Below, piece after piece: positions 18,557-27,131 of a stretch of 64,000 nucleotides of DNA. This DNA comes from JBDHXE01 sp035445085 (GTDB lineage Bacteria; Bacteroidota; Ignavibacteria; Kapaibacteriales; UBA2268): the NCBI GenBank assembly GCA_035445085.1, contig DAOMQA010000002.1, positions 124,001 through 188,000 on the forward strand, read 5' to 3'. The position numbers and the translations under genes are program-made. The stretch's first letter is position 1. Every line of letters begins with the position of its first letter. The notes beneath the pieces are model-generated. The model searched no databases, was not told where the DNA came from, and saw only the letters and a list, made by a program, of their open reading frames with translations.

Positions 18557-21500
18557 TTACTTTCTAATATAAACAGGAGAAACTTCTTTTTTTCCATTTG
18601 ATAATTCTAATAAAATATAGTACATACCAATTGCAGAACTTGCGCCATCATTTCTTTTACCGTCCCAATAATCACTATATACTATGCCCTTTTTTCTATC
18701 TTGAGAATTAATAACTTCACCAATTATTCTATTGTTTTGGTCTACAATTCTAATTGTTACTCGCGTATCTTCCGGTACTTGATACACAATTTGCAAGCTC
18801 TCTTGTTCTGGGTTAAATGGATTTGGCGCCACTATATCTATATATGTAGGCTTAATACCAAACAACATTGTATCAATTCTAACACAAGTACCACTCACAC
18901 ACATTCTAAACATCAGCGTATCTGGCACATTTACAGGTACGTTCCAATATGTTTTTTCATCAGATATTGGCGTATTAAGTATCGGTTCAAAAGTTTTTCC
19001 GCTATCAGCAGAAACAAGAATCATTAAATCTTTATCTAATAAATTAGAATCTAAACCATCGATATCCCAATTAAAATATATAGTAGGGTCAGCTCTATCG
19101 CTTGTATCAATTTTAATTGGAAATTCAATCGGCTTAAATACTAAATTAATGTTAGACGTAGTATCGCTAAAATAACCTTTCTGAGCTATAAATCTTATAG
19201 CTATTACAGTATCACTTTTTGGAAAATCACAATTGAAATATTTATCTATACAAGGCAGAATTCCATTAATATTTAATTGATTATCAGTTCCTAAAGTATC
19301 TTTAGCAATAACTTGCCACTCTAAACTATCAATCTTAATCTGTAAAGTAATAGAATCAGCGCATACAATATCTCCACTAACAATTATATTATCATTAGGT
19401 CTGTATATAACTTTGTTAAACAACAAAGTATTAAGGTCAATTTTTGGTAAATTAAAACTAACATTAGCAGAATAATCTGATAATAAGTAAGGCTTTGAAG
19501 CACCGCTTACAATAAACTTACCAGATTTGCCAGCAATCAAACTATCTGCAAACAAATAGTACTTTACAGTATCTTTGTTGTTTTGTATATCTTTATCTAA
19601 AACTAAAGTATCTAAACTAACACCGTTACTATATTCAAACAATAAATCTACTTTATCTTGACTATAAATAGTATTTACCCAAATTAGTTCTACTGTATCA
19701 CTTGCGCAATAGTCAAAATTACTAGTAATATTTTTACTTGGTTGAGTAATCACAAGGGTATTAGGAATTACAGAACCTATAACATAAGTGCTATCGTCAG
19801 TCGTAACAATTATATCATTTTTGCCATCGCCTTCTAAGTCTGCAACTGCAACAGAAGATATTTGCTGATTGAAAAACTCTTTCACAAATAATGTATCAAA
19901 AGGATAGCCTAATCTAAATCTATTATCTGAATAATCTCTCATTCTAATAATCATTAGCTTGCTTCCATCAGCTAATAATATTTCATCTTTACCATCACCT
20001 GAATTGTCTAAATCATTTACAGCTGCTACCCAACCATTTATTCTTTGAGAACAAATTGTATCTAAAGGAAATAAGAAATCACCATTAGGGGATGGCTTTT
20101 CAACTTCGGGTCCAGTATAATATCTTAAAACATATAAAATACTACCCGGATAAGCAAAATCACGGGAAGATTGCGTTGCTATTATTTCTTTGCCATTATT
20201 ATTTGGGTAATACGGAAGCCAAGCATTATTAGAATTCCCATCTAAATTTCCTATACTAATAGACCAATAATGATTAGTATCACCTTTAAAACCAGGATTT
20301 ATATCCGATGTAAGGTCATAATCTGTAAGTGGATTACCAGCTTTGTCATGTAAATGGAGTTTAGATAAGCCAAAAGAGGCGTCCATTCCACTATACTGCT
20401 CAGTAACTAATATAAAACCTTGCTCACCTGTTGCATTATCTATAATGTCTAAGTAGTATGGCTTAATTAAAGGGCGTGTAGATTGGTCTAAATTAATCTC
20501 GTAAGGCGTAAAGCTTTGCTTATAGTTAATATCATCAAAATCAATTCCAACTAAGTAAGGTATATCTGAATAAGTATCTATGTATTCCCCATTTACTAAT
20601 GATGAAACTTGATAAAATTCAAAATTAGGATTTACTTCTTTAGTTGTAGGATAAATTGGCAAAAGGATTGAGCCATTTGTACCATTATTAGAAAATATTG
20701 AAGGTTGCCCTTGATTAACTTCAGGTCCCAACATTACCCTATTATTAATATCATCTTTTAAATCTGGAAGAGGAAATTCACCATTGCTATTAATATCATA
20801 AAACTCAGCTAACCCTCTGTAAAAAGGTGCTTCTGCTGCAAATGGGTCTAATATTTTTGGTAAAGACATATTTACGGTAGCATATAGCATTAATCTATTA
20901 TTAATCCTTTTGCCATAAATAGGCTTAATATTAGCAAATATATTTGGCTTAAAAGGTCTTAAATTAATTGCTAATCTTTTAAGTGGTGCTATTGAATCAA
21001 GTGTTGAATTATAGCCAAATATATAAGAGTAAGCCAAGCTATCCGTACTTAATGGATTAAATTGCTCGATACCCTCTAAAGCTAAAACAAGAGGGCTATT
21101 AGAAGGTATATCTACATTAGTAGTGTTCGTATCAATTAAAGCTGATATTGATTTAATACCATTTACATAATTAGGAAACTTACTACGTTTTAGTAATGAA
21201 CCAGTACCGCTTATCATTACGATTTCATCGCCCATAACTGCTGCTATTTCATTTGGCTCGTACGCAAAATTTAGTAGTGGATTAGTTGCAACAATATTTC
21301 CAATTAGTGGTTTAACATCTCCGGATATAAAAGGAGACGACCATTTTACAGAAAATGAATCAATAAACTGAGCTGAACTTGGAATTTTATTATATGAAGT
21401 AGCATTCAAATTCCCATTAGGATACATCCAATTAGACGGGTTTGCCAATTGAGCAAAGGAATAGTCTGATACTATTATTACAAGTATTAATAACAATTTT

Positions 21501-21559
21501 ATATCTATTAATTTAAATACTTTGCTCAACTTTCTTACTTCTTGATATATTTTTAACAT
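18557..21559 (-). CDS. large secreted protein with FG-GAP-like repeats and C-terminal T9SS/FlgD-like sorting domain
   Basis: About 1000 residues. The N-terminal signal is late (KLLLILVIIVSDYSFAQ, after a charged 20-residue lead). Two calcium-loop-like FG-GAP/VCBS repeats read LDNSGDGKDEILLADGS (about 510) and LEGDGKNDIIVTTDD (about 570), suggesting a beta-propeller, followed by several Ig-like stretches. The last 95 residues begin IVAPNPFNPE and contain DYWDGKRNDG...GMYYILLELSNGKK, the FlgD-Ig-like tail used as a T9SS sorting signal. The protein is therefore probably surface-exposed or released through SprA. Function is unknown. I chose ATG at 21559 over a GTG six bases earlier because of the spacing to GGAAT. 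Confidence 0.75.
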   Translation of the reverse strand: MLKIYQEVRKLSKVFKLIDIKLLLILVIIVSDYSFAQLANPSNWMYPNGNLNATSYNKIPSSAQFIDSFSVKWSSPFISGDVKPLIGNIVATNPLLNFAYEPNEIAAVMGDEIVMISGTGSLLKRSKFPNYVNGIKSISALIDTNTTNVDIPSNSPLVLALEGIEQFNPLSTDSLAYSYIFGYNSTLDSIAPLKRLAINLRPFKPNIFANIKPIYGKRINNRLMLYATVNMSLPKILDPFAAEAPFYRGLAEFYDINSNGEFPLPDLKDDINNRVMLGPEVNQGQPSIFSNNGTNGSILLPIYPTTKEVNPNFEFYQVSSLVNGEYIDTYSDIPYLVGIDFDDINYKQSFTPYEINLDQSTRPLIKPYYLDIIDNATGEQGFILVTEQYSGMDASFGLSKLHLHDKAGNPLTDYDLTSDINPGFKGDTNHYWSISIGNLDGNSNNAWLPYYPNNNGKEIIATQSSRDFAYPGSILYVLRYYTGPEVEKPSPNGDFLFPLDTICSQRINGWVAAVNDLDNSGDGKDEILLADGSKLMIIRMRDYSDNRFRLGYPFDTLFVKEFFNQQISSVAVADLEGDGKNDIIVTTDDSTYVIGSVIPNTLVITQPSKNITSNFDYCASDTVELIWVNTIYSQDKVDLLFEYSNGVSLDTLVLDKDIQNNKDTVKYYLFADSLIAGKSGKFIVSGASKPYLLSDYSANVSFNLPKIDLNTLLFNKVIYRPNDNIIVSGDIVCADSITLQIKIDSLEWQVIAKDTLGTDNQLNINGILPCIDKYFNCDFPKSDTVIAIRFIAQKGYFSDTTSNINLVFKPIEFPIKIDTSDRADPTIYFNWDIDGLDSNLLDKDLMILVSADSGKTFEPILNTPISDEKTYWNVPVNVPDTLMFRMCVSGTCVRIDTMLFGIKPTYIDIVAPNPFNPEQESLQIVYQVPEDTRVTIRIVDQNNRIIGEVINSQDRKKGIVYSDYWDGKRNDGASSAIGMYYILLELSNGKKEVSPVYIRK

Positions 21560-21780
21560 TTTCACTATTCCAATATCTAAAATTAATGAATTTTTTCTAA
21601 TAATTAGTTTAAAATCTTTTACAAATTAAAAAAATATCATAAATTATACCATTTTTCACAATTTTAGCTAATAATTCTAAAATTATTATTTTTCTTTTAT
21701 TTAACTTACATTAATCTTTATTAAATTTAGAAGATTATTAATTATTTTTGAATATTGAAATAATCAAATAATGGAAAAAT

Positions 21781-23046
21781 ATGTTAGATTTAAAATTCAT
21801 TCGCGATAATATTGATTTGGTAAGGCAAAATATATCAAATAAAAATGAAAAAGCACAAATTGATGACATTATTCAATTAGATGTAGAAAGAAGGCAAATA
21901 ATACAAGAAGTAGAAAAATTAAAAAATATACGAAATGTAGTTAGTAAAGAAATTGCTGAACTAAAAAAACAAAAATTAGATGCTGATGATAAAATTGCTG
22001 AAATGAAAACTGTATCAGATAACATTAAAGAGTTAGATGATAAATTAGCACTAATAGAAATAGAAATAGAAAAAGTAGTAGTTAGAATACCTAATATGAC
22101 TGCTGATTTTGTACCGGTAGGCAAATCAGCAGATGATAATAAAGTAGTTAGAACTTTTGGCGATAAGCCAGTAAGTAAATGTGGCAAAAATCATATTGAC
22201 ATTGCAAAAGCATTGAATATAATAGATTTTGAACGTGGTTCTAAGGTATCGGGTGGAGGATTTGCTTTTTATAGGGGTAAAGGTGCTAAATTAGAAAGAG
22301 CCTTGATTAATTTTATGATTGATTATCATTTAGAAAACCATAATTATACAGAATTAATACCTCCATTTTTAGTAAACGAAAATTCTATGTTTGGAACAGG
22401 TCAGTTACCAAAGATGGCTGAAGATATGTATTATGCACAAGAAGACAAAATGTACCTAATTCCTACTGCCGAAGTACCTATAACTAATTATCATAATGGA
22501 GAGGTATTACAAGGCAATGAGCTCCCAATTAAGTATTGTGGGTATTCACCATGCTTTAGAAGAGAAGCAGGTTCTTACGGCAAAGAAGTAAGAGGCTTTT
22601 TGAGAGTACATCAATTCAATAAAGTAGAAATGGTAAACTTTGCTAAGCCAGAAGATTCTTTTGAACAGTTACAAATATTAGTAGGCGAAGCTGAAGATAT
22701 AGTAAAAGCATTAGGGTTATATTATAGAGTACTATTGTTATGTACTGGCGATACTAGTTTTTCGTCTGCTGTTACTTACGATATTGAAGTATTCACGCCA
22801 GGAGAAGAAATGTGGTTAGAAGTATCAAGCTGTTCTAATTTTACTGATTTCCAAGCAAGAAGAGCTAATATCAGATTTAAAAAAGAGCCATCATCTAAGC
22901 CGGAGTTTATCCATACATTAAATGGCAGCGGTTTGGCAACATCGCGTATAATGGTTACTATGTTAGAACAGTATACAGATGAAAATATGGTATTTCACGT
23001 TCCTGAAGTTTTAGTCAAATATTGTGGTTTTTCCACAATACAATAA
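21781..23046 (+). CDS. serS: serine-tRNA ligase
   Basis: Class II aminoacyl-tRNA synthetase of 421 residues. The N-terminal tRNA-binding coiled coil spans about 1-110 (rich in K, E, I and L). Motif 1 lies near the LENHNYTELIPPFLVNENSM region, motif 2 is CFRREAGSYGKEVRGFLRVHQFNKVEMV and motif 3 is LNGSGLATSRIMVTMLEQY. GGAAA lies five bases before the ATG. A long AT-rich divergent gap separates it from the T9SS cargo gene. Downstream is the 307-base gap with DnaA-box-like repeats. Confidence 0.96.
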   Translation: MLDLKFIRDNIDLVRQNISNKNEKAQIDDIIQLDVERRQIIQEVEKLKNIRNVVSKEIAELKKQKLDADDKIAEMKTVSDNIKELDDKLALIEIEIEKVVVRIPNMTADFVPVGKSADDNKVVRTFGDKPVSKCGKNHIDIAKALNIIDFERGSKVSGGGFAFYRGKGAKLERALINFMIDYHLENHNYTELIPPFLVNENSMFGTGQLPKMAEDMYYAQEDKMYLIPTAEVPITNYHNGEVLQGNELPIKYCGYSPCFRREAGSYGKEVRGFLRVHQFNKVEMVNFAKPEDSFEQLQILVGEAEDIVKALGLYYRVLLLCTGDTSFSSAVTYDIEVFTPGEEMWLEVSSCSNFTDFQARRANIRFKKEPSSKPEFIHTLNGSGLATSRIMVTMLEQYTDENMVFHVPEVLVKYCGFSTIQ

Positions 23047-23091
23047 CTAGTATTTAATTTTTTAATATTTCTTTTTAGTAGTAATAATAGC

Positions 23092-23305
23092 TGTGGAAAT
23101 GTTGAAAAGAAAAACTTGCGTTATATAAGCTAATAAAATAAAGATGTTTAGACGTAAAAAAAACAATAAACGAATGTTAGGAACTTGTTGATAAAAATTC
23201 TTTTTTCAACAAGAATGTTGAGAAAAAAAGAAAAGATAAAAAAAAATAAAGTTATTAACAAGTTGTGAGCATTTTTAAGATGATTTTTAATTCAAATGTT
23301 AATAA
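23092..23305. other. cluster of DnaA-box-like 9-mers; candidate origin or DnaA-binding region
   Basis: The 307-base serS-rpiB gap carries six 9-mers of form TTNTYAACA, related to the DnaA box TTATCCACA. They are TTTTCAACA at 23100-23108 (minus) and 23203-23211 (plus), TTATCAACA at 23186-23194 (minus, one mismatch), TTCTCAACA at 23216-23224 (minus), and TTATTAACA at 23252-23260 (plus) and 23297-23305 (minus). A weaker ATTTCCACA is at 23092-23100 (minus). Between them, about 23220-23250, lies an almost pure A/G-A run that could unwind easily. No ORF fits the gap. No dnaA or dnaN is seen in the window. Confidence 0.45.
23184..23213. repeat. 8-bp inverted repeat in the serS-rpiB gap
   Basis: CTTGTTGA (23184-23191) and TCAACAAG (23206-23213) are perfect inverted copies around a 14-base AT-rich loop. 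Each arm contains one of the DnaA-box-like sites, so it may be a pair of opposed binding sites rather than a terminator; no U-tract follows. Confidence 0.5.
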
Positions 23306-23353
23306 AATGTATAAAAGTTTTGGAAAACTAATTTAAAATAGCGTTAAAATTAT

Positions 23354-23797
23354 ATGATGAAAATATCAATAGGGTGCGATCACGCAGGATTTAAGCTAAA
23401 AAGCAATGTAGTAGCTCGATTAAAAGAACTAAACTATGAGATTATGGATTTTGGAACTTATTCTGAAGAAAGTGTAGATTATCCAGATTTTGCATTTCCT
23501 ACAGCAGAGTCAGTGGCGTCTGGCGAATCAAAATTTGGTGTATTAATTTGCGGTACAGGTATTGGAGTGTCAATAACTGCAAATAAAGTAGAAGGTATAA
23601 GAGCTGCAAATTGTTGCAATGAAGAAATGGCTAAAATGGCGCGTTTACATAATGATGCTAATATGATAGCTCTTGGCGCTAGGTTAGTAGATTTAGAAAC
23701 AGCAATGAATTTAATTAAAATTTTCTTAGAAACTGAATTTGAAGGTGGACGTCATACAAAGAGAGTTGAGAAAATTCATAGTTTAACAGGATTATAG
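23354..23797 (+). CDS. rpiB: ribose-5-phosphate isomerase B
   Basis: Interconverts ribose 5-phosphate and ribulose 5-phosphate in the pentose phosphate pathway. The 147-residue RpiB/LacAB fold has GCDHAGFKLK at the N-terminus (His10), the active-site CGTGIGVSITANK loop with Cys66, and HNDANMIALGAR with the family arginine and histidine. It is followed after 13 bases by bamD, which suggests one operon. An alternative role on allose 6-phosphate exists in this family but nothing here points to it. Confidence 0.95.
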   Translation: MMKISIGCDHAGFKLKSNVVARLKELNYEIMDFGTYSEESVDYPDFAFPTAESVASGESKFGVLICGTGIGVSITANKVEGIRAANCCNEEMAKMARLHNDANMIALGARLVDLETAMNLIKIFLETEFEGGRHTKRVEKIHSLTGL

Positions 23798-23810
23798 TTT
23801 GAAAATTAAT

Positions 23811-24557
23811 ATGACATTAATAAAGTATATCTTAATTACTTATGTAGCATTACTTTTTATAGGGTGCGGAGCTTCTATTCCTACTGATTTATCAAACCCT
23901 GAAAGTATATTTAATTCTGGGGTAAAATACTTAGAAAATGAAGATTTTCCAGAAGCTAAAAGGATGTTTGATTTAATTGTATATCAATACCCAGCAAGCC
24001 AATTTGCTGATGATGCTCAATTCTATCAAGGTGAATTATCTTTTAATAAGGGCGAGTATATTTTGGCTGCTTTTAATTATAATAGAGTCAGAAAGCAGTA
24101 TCCAAGTAGTATTTATGTTAAAGATGCTGTTTATAAGACAGCACTTAGCTATTATAAATTATCTCCTACTTATGATAGAGACCAAGATTATACACACAAA
24201 GCAATAGAAGCATTGCAAGAGTTTCAATATTTGTATCCAGATGACAAATTGTATAGCGAAGTGAGTGAAAAAATACAAGAGCTAAGAAATAAATTAGCTT
24301 ATAGGGATTTGTTTACAGCACAATTATATATGAAGATGGATAATCCTCGCTCATCTATTATTTATTATGAGTCCGTAATAAATAGTTATTCTGATACTGA
24401 CTCTTACGAAGAGGCATTTTTAGGTAAAATAGGAGCCTTAGTATATATGAAAAAGGATATTGATGCGGAAAGTATGATAATAGCATATAAATCAAATTTT
24501 CCAAATAGCCAAAAACTTCAGGAGTTAGACAAAATGCTTGAAAGTATAAAAAAATAA
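23811..24557 (+). CDS. bamD: outer-membrane assembly lipoprotein BamD
   Basis: Component of the BAM machine that inserts beta-barrels into the outer membrane. With the ATG at 23811 the product is 248 residues, with a short signal and lipobox (LFIGC, Cys19). TPR-like repeats follow: YLENEDFPEAKRMFDLIVYQYPASQFADDAQFYQGEL, then KGEYILAAFNYNRVRKQYPSSIYVKDAVYKTALSYYKL, then ALQEFQYLYPDDKLYSEV. A TTG at 23799 would add four residues. It belongs functionally with SurA-type chaperones at 49-52 kb. Confidence 0.9.
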   Translation: MTLIKYILITYVALLFIGCGASIPTDLSNPESIFNSGVKYLENEDFPEAKRMFDLIVYQYPASQFADDAQFYQGELSFNKGEYILAAFNYNRVRKQYPSSIYVKDAVYKTALSYYKLSPTYDRDQDYTHKAIEALQEFQYLYPDDKLYSEVSEKIQELRNKLAYRDLFTAQLYMKMDNPRSSIIYYESVINSYSDTDSYEEAFLGKIGALVYMKKDIDAESMIIAYKSNFPNSQKLQELDKMLESIKK

Positions 24558-24598
24558 ATTGGCACTTTTCTTGATAGATTTTAAAGAAAAGGGATAAT

Positions 24599-25258
24599 AT
24601 GAAATATTGTATAATTTTAGCCATTTTTCTTTTTAATGTAGTAGTTTCTATATCACAAACTAACTACCCTTCTTCATTAGGGGTAGAATTGGGTTTAAAG
24701 ACTGCTGTATCTGTTGTGCAGACTCCAATTGGCAGGCAGAATGCTTTGGCTATAGCCTCACTTCCAGATATTGGCTTATTAGGATATTATCCTATAAGCG
24801 AGGTATCAGAATTAGGAGTGAATATAAGGCTTAAGCTCAATAATTATTCTTATGGTATGAAGGACTATGGCACAGGTCAGGTATATAAACAATCTATGTC
24901 TTATATATCTTTTAATCCTGGCCTATATTTCTCCGGTTTTCTTTTCGGATTTAGCTTTGGTTTTCCTATATCTGCCGACTATGATGGTAATTCGATTGAA
25001 GTAGGGAAAATAAATAACTTATATGATTTTAACTTTGGTTATTCGTACGATATTTTTAATGATGAAACCGCAAGACTATCTATCAGTTTAGTTGGTTCAT
25101 ATATGTTAAATCCAATAATAGATAATTTTACTCAAAATGATCCATTTAAGACTATAATTCCTCAAGTAGAAAATTATGAGATTAACAATTCCCATAATCC
25201 ACGCTCTGCTGGTGTATCTTTAAATATAAGCTACCAATATCTGTTTATAGACAAGTAA
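24599..25258 (+). CDS. outer-membrane beta-barrel protein of unknown role
   Basis: A 219-residue protein with a signal peptide (ILAIFLFNVVVSISQ) and alternating hydrophobic strands typical of an 8-10 strand barrel, including SYISFNPGLYFSGFLFGFSFGFPISADY and a terminal aromatic pattern SAGVSLNISYQYLFIDK. AAAAGGGAT precedes the ATG. It sits 41 bases after bamD and may share its transcript. I do not recognise the family. Confidence 0.65.
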   Translation: MKYCIILAIFLFNVVVSISQTNYPSSLGVELGLKTAVSVVQTPIGRQNALAIASLPDIGLLGYYPISEVSELGVNIRLKLNNYSYGMKDYGTGQVYKQSMSYISFNPGLYFSGFLFGFSFGFPISADYDGNSIEVGKINNLYDFNFGYSYDIFNDETARLSISLVGSYMLNPIIDNFTQNDPFKTIIPQVENYEINNSHNPRSAGVSLNISYQYLFIDK

Positions 25259-25306
25259 TCAAAATAATTACCAAAAATACACAGAACTGTAAACGGTATT
25301 TCAAAA

Positions 25307-25426
25307 TTGGAGGCAAAATGCTTTAAATTGAGTACCTTTGTAAATAGACAAAAAGATAAGTTTAACAAGGAAATTAATAAAAGTCCTTTTTCAAAAATCA
25401 AAGAAGAATTTTTACCAAAACTATGA
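25307..25426 (+). pseudogene. tiny coding-like frame, probably start-damaged
   Basis: The frame ending at TGA 25424-25426 reads KLSTFVNRQKDKF and ends IKEEFLPKL, which looks like protein. A good ribosome site (GGAGG) precedes an ATG at 25318, but that ATG is followed by CTT TAA. Removing the C at 25321 would join ATG to the open frame as MFKLSTFVNRQKDKF. Otherwise translation would need TTG at 25307 or 25328. The stop overlaps the next ATG as ATGA, so the two frames were probably coupled. No family recognised. Confidence 0.4.
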
Positions 25427-25635
25427 ATAATTTAAAATTTGACAATGAACTATTAATTCATACAGTTGGAGCTTTTTTAAAACCAGTTAAAGTAATTGAT
25501 AGTGAAAACAAAGAGTATTGGCTATGGTGTGTATCAGAATTTACGGATGATAGTTTTTTAAATGGGGAAGTCTATAATCCTAAAGAATTCGCTCTTTCAA
25601 AAAGAGAGTTATTAAATGTAGGTCAAGATAAATAG
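25423..25635 (+). CDS. small hypothetical protein, possibly truncated by an amber stop
   Basis: A 70-residue product (MNNLKFDNELLIHTVGAFLK start; acidic and aromatic middle with EYWLWCVSEF). The ATG overlaps the preceding frame's TGA. After the TAG at 25633-25635 the same frame stays open for 22 codons to TAA at 25702-25704 with protein-like content (FFKKVIEAKLTNKDITIDWKL), suggesting the ancestral protein was about 93 residues. It may be a decaying gene or a functional short form. No family is recognised and there are no mobile-element ends nearby. Confidence 0.45.
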   Translation: MNNLKFDNELLIHTVGAFLKPVKVIDSENKEYWLWCVSEFTDDSFLNGEVYNPKEFALSKRELLNVGQDK

Positions 25636-25753
25636 GTTTTTTTCAAAAAAGTAATTGAAGCAAAACTCACTAATAAAGATATTACAATTGATTGGAAATT
25701 GTAATTGACACTTCAAATTTGCCTTTTTAATAGAAGTAGTTAGAAATAGTAAA

Positions 25754-26953
25754 TTATGCTTTAACTTTATTTTGTTTTATCTTATATATTTTCGCTAAGA
25801 TAGATACTATTAACAATAAAACCCCAGATATAATAAATGCAGACTCTAATCCAAGCCAAGAACTAATAAATCCACAAGCTAAAAAGGCTATCAGTGAACC
25901 TATAAGATTTGCAGAGGAAGCCCAGCCCATTATACTGCCTATATGCTCATTACTGACCATTTTATTTAATGCGGAATATAAAGTAGGAATTACGGCGGCA
26001 AAAAATATACCTATGATTATTCGTAATGGAAATAAATATATATAGTTAGTAACTACGATATGCAGTATAGCAGCTATTCCAATGATGCCAGTGGAAACAT
26101 ATATTGTTTTAAGATAATCTTTTTTATCATTTCTCTTGCCCCAATATGGAGCAAATATTACGCTGAATAAACCAACGATACCAACTAACAAGCCTGTAAT
26201 CGTTGAAAGCAATTCTTTTGGGGCTCCTAATTTACTAATAAAATAAGGGAAAATTGGGTTGGTGTATTGAATGCCGGCTTGTGATATAATAATTAAAACT
26301 AATATAAATGGGATAGCAGGAGTATTACTCATTATTTTCAAATTAGAAATAAATGAGGAAGCCTGCCTAATTGCACCTTTATTTTTTTCATCTACAAAAA
26401 ATGTAACACATAATGTACTGATAAATATGAGAGCAGCAACAATAAAAAAAGTATATCTAAAACCAGCAATATCACTAAGAATGCCGCCGATTAAAGGACC
26501 TACAATATTACCAGCCGATTGCGAGCCTTGTAATATGCCAATAGCATAGCCAGATTTTTCTTTTGGCGTATTTGAAGCAGTGAAGGCAAGTGCAGCAGCA
26601 ACAATACCGCTTACAGCACCTTGGAATACTCTTAAGAAGAACAGGTGATATATATTTTGTGAAAAACCCATAAGGAACACTGCTAATGTTAGTCCATATA
26701 AAGCTCGCAACATCATTAATTTTTTACCATACTTATCCCCTAAGTAGCCCCAAATAGGTACAGTAATTACAGATAAGAAATAGGGTCCAGCAAATACTAA
26801 ACCACTCCATATCTTTGCTTCTTCAATATTACTTATCCCTAAATCAAAAACGAAAAGTGGCATAAATGGAACAAAGGCGCTCATTCCTACCATTGCTATG
26901 AATTGAGAAAGAGAAACAAAAAATAAATTTCTCTTCCATTGTGATAAATCCAT
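25754..26953 (-). CDS. MFS transporter (drug/solute efflux-like)
   Basis: A 399-residue inner-membrane protein with twelve predicted helices. The MFS loop 2-3 signature appears as GYLGDKYGKKLMML, and FRYTFFIVAALIF opens the sixth helix region. The motif LGAPKELLSTITGLLVGIVGLFSVIFAPYWGKRNDKK marks the start of the second half. It resembles proton-driven drug-efflux members (MdtG-like), but the substrate is unknown. I chose the ATG at 26953 over a TTG nine bases upstream. It stands alone, with lepA diverging to the right. Confidence 0.8.
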   Translation of the reverse strand: MDLSQWKRNLFFVSLSQFIAMVGMSAFVPFMPLFVFDLGISNIEEAKIWSGLVFAGPYFLSVITVPIWGYLGDKYGKKLMMLRALYGLTLAVFLMGFSQNIYHLFFLRVFQGAVSGIVAAALAFTASNTPKEKSGYAIGILQGSQSAGNIVGPLIGGILSDIAGFRYTFFIVAALIFISTLCVTFFVDEKNKGAIRQASSFISNLKIMSNTPAIPFILVLIIISQAGIQYTNPIFPYFISKLGAPKELLSTITGLLVGIVGLFSVIFAPYWGKRNDKKDYLKTIYVSTGIIGIAAILHIVVTNYIYLFPLRIIIGIFFAAVIPTLYSALNKMVSNEHIGSIMGWASSANLIGSLIAFLACGFISSWLGLESAFIISGVLLLIVSILAKIYKIKQNKVKA

Positions 26954-27131
26954 AAAATACAATTGATTTTTGTTTAAATATTAGTTACAAATATAATTTT
27001 TGGAGTAGAAATAAGTAGGCAAATATATCAATAATTTAAAATTTTATTTAACTACAATATAAATTCCAACAAAATATAATTATTTCGTCTGTATATCTTA
27101 TTTTTTATTGATAGAGATATTTCATAAACTT

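Noticed and set aside
21560..21780. 221-base divergent gap between T9SS cargo and serS
   Set aside because: Very AT-rich, presumably two promoters, but no element or repeat stands out.
25318..25326. ATG-CTT-TAA two-codon frame behind a strong GGAGG
   Set aside because: As a product it is meaningless; more likely the damaged start of the following frame, or a leader, so it is not listed as a gene.
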